A stretch of 64,000 bases of DNA, taken from DTFZ01 sp050260375 (lineage in GTDB: Bacteria; Bacillota; Clostridia; Christensenellales; SZUA-584). Location: contig JBLNCA010000037.1 of the NCBI GenBank assembly GCA_050260375.1, positions 248,001-312,000 on the forward strand, read 5' to 3'. A program made the position numbers and the translations under genes. Shown in pieces: positions 60,543 through 64,000 of this stretch; position 1 is the stretch's first letter; every line of letters begins with the position of its first letter. The notes beneath the pieces were generated by a model, which saw only the letters and a program-made list of their open reading frames with translations, searched no databases and was not told the origin of the DNA.

Positions 60543-61466
60543 CTATAAATGGTAGTGGCCCGCGGCCTCGGGCTGATAGAGCAGCTTTTTGATTTTGATG
60601 TGAGCAATGCCGTCGGGGGTGTCCCACCGTATGCTGTCGCCTTCGCTGTACCCGAGTATTGCCGTGCCTATCGGGGACAATACGGACAGCCTGCTCTGCG
60701 CCGGGTCCGAAGCATGCGGGTACACTAAAGATACCTCGATGTCGTCGTCGTTTAAACAAAGCAGCGCCCTTGAGTTCATAGAAACGACGCCGCGGGGGAG
60801 CCGATGCGATTCGACGACCTTTGCCCTTTTGATTTCGGACTCGAGGTCATCAACCGCCTGCTTGTCGGCGCCGTTTTTTAGCTTGTCGCTTATCAGCTTT
60901 CTTAATCTTCTCCTGTCAAGCTCGGTAATATAGATTACGCCCGGAGCGGCAGCCCGCCTCTTTACGGACTCAATATATTCTTCGATAGTTATAGTGAAGC
61001 TTTTCATATTAGCCGACTCGTGGCTCTGCCTGAACCCGGCGCCTGCAAAAGCTCTTATTGAGCGTATGTTTTCCTTGTGTATCTTTGCGACAACGCGCTT
61101 TGACCTGAGCTCAAAAAAAGCTATTTTCAGGCTTTCCAAAATTGTGCTCGTTCCCAGCCGTTTGCCCCAGTTGCTCTTGTCGCCGATAACTATCACTATC
61201 TCCGTCTCGGCGCTTCTTATTATAAGCCGGACAAAACCTACAGGCTTGCCGTCTTTATCATACGCCATATAAAACCTGCCGTTTTGGTTAAAAAGGTGCG
61301 TCAAAATCGGCATGTTAACCTTTTTTACCGCACGCTCTATATCGTCCGAAACGTTTTGGGTGTCGCTTAAAAACTTGCGCACCTCGTAGTCCTTAAGCCA
61401 TGCTATCAAGTTATAAGCGTTATCACGGGTTATTTCATCCGATAAAAAAATAAAAGGCTCTTTCAT
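60543..61466 (-). CDS. GNAT acetyltransferase fused to a Rnk/GreA C-terminal domain
   Basis: Residues of about 5-165 form a GNAT domain (KPVGFVRLIIRSAETEIVIV, DKSNWGKRLGTSTILESLKI, ENIRSIRAFAGAGF). After a short linker, residues of about 170-300 resemble Rnk: ITELDRRRLRKLIS coiled N-terminus, then RLPRGVVSMNSRALLCLND, VSLVYPHASDP, LSVLSPIGTAILGYSEGD and LLYQPEAAG. Gre/Rnk domains bind the RNA polymerase secondary channel or regulate nucleotide pools. This pairing is unusual. A consensus promoter lies upstream on the minus strand. Confidence 0.85.
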   Translation of the reverse strand: MKEPFIFLSDEITRDNAYNLIAWLKDYEVRKFLSDTQNVSDDIERAVKKVNMPILTHLFNQNGRFYMAYDKDGKPVGFVRLIIRSAETEIVIVIGDKSNWGKRLGTSTILESLKIAFFELRSKRVVAKIHKENIRSIRAFAGAGFRQSHESANMKSFTITIEEYIESVKRRAAAPGVIYITELDRRRLRKLISDKLKNGADKQAVDDLESEIKRAKVVESHRLPRGVVSMNSRALLCLNDDDIEVSLVYPHASDPAQSRLSVLSPIGTAILGYSEGDSIRWDTPDGIAHIKIKKLLYQPEAAGHYHL

Positions 61467-61536
61467 TTTTCGCTACATCCTTACGTAGTTAATAAAAGCC
61501 TTCCATAGAAACTATGACGGTTCTTTTTATATTCCG

Positions 61537-61565
61537 ATTATATCAGCGAAAAGTGAGGCGGTCAA
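61537..61565 (-). promoter_or_regulatory. sigma-A promoter for the GNAT-Rnk gene
   Basis: On the minus strand TTGACC (61565-61560), 17 bases, TATAAT (61542-61537). It reads towards the start at 61466. Confidence 0.8.
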
Positions 61566-61672
61566 ACGATATTATAGGCAATATTGGAATATTAAATAAA
61601 TATTACATGAATTAAATAACACTGGGTATATTAAATAGAAACGATGCAATTAAATGGGAGCACAATCCAGCA

Positions 61673-61701
61673 TTGACAAATCATAGATAGTACTATAAGA
61701 T
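61673..61701 (+). promoter_or_regulatory. sigma-A promoter for the Gre-like/HAD genes
   Basis: TTGACA (61673-61678), 17 bases, TAAGAT (61696-61701). A hairpin (CATTTCGC/GCGAAGTG, about 61734-61756) followed by CTTTTCC lies in its leader and could attenuate it. Confidence 0.7.
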
Positions 61702-61822
61702 ATAAAATAAAGATACTTTATAAAATTCAAAGGCATTTCGCGCGCTGCGAAGTGTCTTTTCCTATGATGATGATATTTAAGACAGCATGCGGTTATATGA
61801 TTAGATTTTACAGGAGGAAACG

Positions 61823-62305
61823 GTGGGAACCATTCTGCAGAAAGCGTCGTATGAGCGGCTTATAGGGCAGACAGTTTGTATAGAAGAAAACATAAAAAGC
61901 ATAGAGGAAACTTTATTAAGCAGTGGATTAATAACATCGAGAGACGACATCAGATATTTTTTCAAGAGGTATATCAGAAAAGTTGAGGCTTTATTTGAAT
62001 CCATAACCGTTGCAGACGAAAAAGAAAAACAGTTGAACCGTATACCGTTTGTCGTTTTGGACAGCAGCTTTACTCTGACTGATACCAAAAGCAGAGTATA
62101 TTACTGCCATATGACATATGACGACACATGGGACGGGAACAGGGGCATCCATCAGATACACTTTCTGTCGGAAACGGGCCTTATGCTTCTGCTGAGGGAA
62201 GAAGGGGCAAAGGCAACCGTCAATATGGGAAGCGGGTATCTTGAGCATAGAATCAGTTCAATAAGAATTGAAGGAGGAAGGAATGAAAACCGTATATGTA
62301 TCTGA
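61823..62305 (+). CDS. possible divergent Gre-like protein (160 aa)
   Basis: Starts at GTG 61823 after AGGAGGAAACG. An N-terminal helical part (residues 1-75) is followed by FVVLDSSFTLTDTKSRVYYC, GIHQIHFLSETGLMLLLREE and GAKATVNMGSGYLEHRISSI. That order resembles the Gre C-terminal domain (SSFTL, LS..G..LL...GD.v). The similarity is weak. Its stop overlaps the start of the HAD gene by 23 bases. Between two Rnk-like genes the idea gains weight. Confidence 0.5.
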   Translation: MGTILQKASYERLIGQTVCIEENIKSIEETLLSSGLITSRDDIRYFFKRYIRKVEALFESITVADEKEKQLNRIPFVVLDSSFTLTDTKSRVYYCHMTYDDTWDGNRGIHQIHFLSETGLMLLLREEGAKATVNMGSGYLEHRISSIRIEGGRNENRICI

Positions 62306-63110
62306 TCTTGACGGCACGCTATTCAACTCTGAGAAAAGGATAACGAAATTTACGGCGGACATTATCAATAAGTTTATCGATCAGGGAGGGCTGTTTGCGA
62401 TTTCTACCGCAAGGATGACTTACGGCTGCGATCAGAAACTGGTAGCGTTAAATTTAAACATTCCTTGCATTGTAATGAACGGCGCGTGTATTTACTCTTT
62501 CAATGAAAAGAAGTATATAGACGTTAAAACGATAGGCACGGAAAAAGTAAAGGAGATAGAAGCTATTCTTGACGAAGAGGACTGCAACGCATTTATGTAT
62601 ACGTACGATAAAAATGCGCTCAGCATATATTATAAAACGGAAGCGGAAAGCAAGGACGTGCAGTACTTGAGCAGAAGGGCCCAGGAAGAATGCAGGGAGA
62701 TAAAAAAAGTAGACAGCTTTGCGCGGACGGCGAAAAACAGGCAGGTTGTTTATTTTGCACTGACAGGGAATAAAAGCAAGATCCAGCATGTATATAATAG
62801 AGTGAGCAGGGTCCAGGCGATCGAATCGGTCATGTACCTTAATATATACAACGGGCGTCATTGCCTTGAGATATTCGACGCGAAGGCTAATAAAGCGCAC
62901 GCCCTGATGAATTTAAGGCAAATGCTAAAGCCGGATGAAATCGTTGCATTCGGCAACAAACCAAGCGATATAGAAATGATGAAAGCGGCAGATTTCTGCT
63001 TTGCGCCGGAAAATGCGGTTAACGAGGTAAAAAGGATTGCCAACAGGATAATAGAGAGCTGTGACAACGACGGCGTAGCGAAATATCTGAAACAAAAATA
63101 TGAGCTTTAA
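62283..63110 (+). CDS. HAD-family (Cof-type) phosphatase
   Basis: I start at MKTVYVSDLDGTLFNSEKR (62283) after AAGGAGGAAGG. It has the DxDGT motif, motif II STARM, and motif IV FGNKPSDIEMMKAA (the G-N-x-x-x-D pattern). The Cof cap domain lies at about 85-190. These enzymes dephosphorylate sugar phosphates or cofactors. It is coupled to the preceding gene by overlap. Confidence 0.93.
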   Translation: MKTVYVSDLDGTLFNSEKRITKFTADIINKFIDQGGLFAISTARMTYGCDQKLVALNLNIPCIVMNGACIYSFNEKKYIDVKTIGTEKVKEIEAILDEEDCNAFMYTYDKNALSIYYKTEAESKDVQYLSRRAQEECREIKKVDSFARTAKNRQVVYFALTGNKSKIQHVYNRVSRVQAIESVMYLNIYNGRHCLEIFDAKANKAHALMNLRQMLKPDEIVAFGNKPSDIEMMKAADFCFAPENAVNEVKRIANRIIESCDNDGVAKYLKQKYEL

Positions 63111-63127
63111 ACAGGAGTGAATTTATT

Positions 63128-63532
63128 ATGTCGCGTAAAATATATATTACAGAAACGGATAAAAGAAAGCTTCAGAAACTTATAAACGAAGCTATACAGG
63201 ATAATATACAAAACGAGGAACTTATGAGCGACCTTATAAGGGAGCTCGACCGCGCCGATGTTGTAAAAAAGGCGGACCTCCCGCGCGATGTTATCACGAT
63301 GGATTCGAGGGTTTTATTGGTGCTGGACGGCTCGGAGGAGGAGATATCTCTCGTATACCCGCACGAGTCCGATGTTTCCGACAACAAGATATCGGTTTTG
63401 TCTCCGATAGGGACCGCCATATTGGGATACCGCGAAGGGGATACGATAGAATGGAAAGTGCCGTCCGGCGTAACGACAATAAAAGTTAAAAAGGTGCTTT
63501 ACCAGCCCGAGGCAACGGAAAGCGCCGTTTAA
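63128..63532 (+). CDS. stand-alone Rnk/GreA C-terminal-type protein
   Basis: The 134-residue protein has ITETDKRKLQKLINEA as a coiled N-terminus, then DLPRDVITMDSRVLLVLDGS, EEISLVYPHESDV, ISVLSPIGTAILGYREGD and KVLYQPEAT. It is closely related to the C-terminal half of the fusion at 60543. Rnk-type proteins lack the long Gre coiled coil. It starts eighteen bases after the HAD gene. Confidence 0.92.
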   Translation: MSRKIYITETDKRKLQKLINEAIQDNIQNEELMSDLIRELDRADVVKKADLPRDVITMDSRVLLVLDGSEEEISLVYPHESDVSDNKISVLSPIGTAILGYREGDTIEWKVPSGVTTIKVKKVLYQPEATESAV

Positions 63533-63640
63533 AATACCGGCATAATTAAAGCCAAAAGCTTTTGTAATAATCAACGGCTACAGAAAGTGTAAGCTCTACT
63601 TGGAAAACGGTAAGCTGTTTTATCAAGACAGCTTATTGTT

Positions 63641-63678
63641 TGTGCCCGCAGCATTTCGGAATTACATCTGCGGGCACA
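63641..63678 (+). terminator. perfect 11-bp inverted repeat
   Basis: TGTGCCCGCAG and CTGCGGGCACA surround a 16-base loop. No T-tract follows directly. A smaller hairpin (AAGCTGT/ACAGCTT, 63612-63634) precedes it. It could be a weak terminator or a protein site. Nothing else is seen from 63533 to 63905. Confidence 0.5.
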
Positions 63679-63905
63679 GGCTCGTAGAAAGGACCAAAGG
63701 AATAAAAGAACACCGAATTGTATATAAGCGCAACCAATAAATTACCTAAGGAACATGGTAAAAAAAGCCACATGCAGCATTAAAAGCGGCAAGAGGTATT
63801 GCTGTTTTCGGGGTAATGCAAAACAAGAGCGGGATATTTATGACTCCGGACATAAAAGCGGCGCGACAACCGCCGGTTTGTTGATAAAGCAGCGTACGCC
63901 CGGGG

Positions 63906-64000
63906 TTATGCGGCGGCGCTCCTGCGGCGGGAGAACGCGATGTATCCGAGCATGTATACGGCAATATATATCGGAAACGAGTACCAGTGTTCCCACGCAA
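63906..64000 (-). CDS. C-terminal part of a membrane protein, cut by window edge
   Basis: A minus frame enters at the window edge and reads WEHWYSFPIYIAVYMLGYIA then FSRRRSAAA and a stop. A hydrophobic helix ends in an arginine-rich tail, as in many membrane protein C-termini. The long alternative minus frame from 63746 has proline/arginine-rich content typical of a shadow. Confidence 0.45.
   Translation of the reverse strand, partial: AWEHWYSFPIYIAVYMLGYIAFSRRRSAAA

Noticed and set aside
63746..64000. Minus-strand frame reaching the window edge
   Set aside because: Proline/arginine-rich with no pattern; another minus frame in the same DNA gives a sensible membrane helix and stop.

Overview
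The window comes from an anaerobic Gram-positive bacterium of the Clostridia (Bacillota). The support is AGGAGG-type ribosome binding sites, frequent TTG/GTG starts, lipobox lipoproteins, consensus TTGACA-N17-TATAAT promoters, a CIRCE operator, and clostridial-type phage and microcompartment genes. I cannot place it more finely from sequence alone.

Left part (1 to about 27 kb) reads as an integrated mobile element carrying defence cargo. Positions 1-9555, minus strand, hold a phage-like replication module: DUF1492-like protein, VRR-NUC nuclease, AEP primase/helicase, DUF7768, family A DNA polymerase, SNF2 helicase, sigma-like factor. From a consensus promoter at 9.82 kb the plus strand carries an ABC three-component (ABC-3C) conflict system (10.0-13.3 kb), an XRE regulator, and then a type 4 BREX locus (13.6-26.7 kb). 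The BREX genes are a HARE-HTH protein, BrxP (PAPS-reductase/PP-loop with ferredoxin and DUF4007-like parts), BrxC, PglZ, a 66-residue zinc-ribbon protein, a short BrxL, and a cysteine desulfurase. No DNA methyltransferase is present, so a sulfur-based (phosphorothioate-like) mark is the natural inference. Two broken 3' ends of rlmD (rumA, 23S rRNA uracil methyltransferase), one with a triplicated LFPRT-coding motif, lie at 26.7-27.0 and 27.8 kb and probably mark the insertion boundary.

Middle part (27-45 kb) is mixed chromosome: GNAT acetyltransferase, histidine phosphatase, a DUF6790 pseudogene, a pair of nuclease-like genes (RNase H-like with zinc ribbon, and PD-(D/E)XK), Hsp20, an ABC transporter/lipoprotein/ECF sigma/anti-sigma operon, hemerythrin and a nucleotidyltransferase. 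A decaying two-component locus follows, with a frameshifted response regulator, a histidine kinase and a DUF2318 pseudogene. Then comes an orphan HrcA/CIRCE promoter upstream of a nucleotidyltransferase-aminotransferase fusion with a CDP-alcohol phosphatidyltransferase, likely making an aminoalcohol or aminophosphonate lipid headgroup.

Right part (44.7-56.0 kb) is a complete bacterial microcompartment operon of the sugar-phosphate type. It has a SorC-like regulator, mutually exclusive hairpins, two different DeoC aldolases, two zinc dehydrogenases, PduL, PduP, PduS and PduT-like proteins, a flavoprotein-like protein, three BMC-H and three BMC-P shell proteins. Deoxysugar phosphate would be cleaved to an aldehyde, oxidised to acyl-CoA and then acyl phosphate inside the shell. 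It is followed by a radical SAM protein, an NMT1/SsuA-type ABC importer, and a cluster of Gre/Rnk-like proteins (a GNAT-Rnk fusion, a divergent Gre-like protein and a stand-alone Rnk-like protein) around a HAD phosphatase. A membrane protein runs off the right edge. No rRNA, tRNA or CRISPR array was seen.
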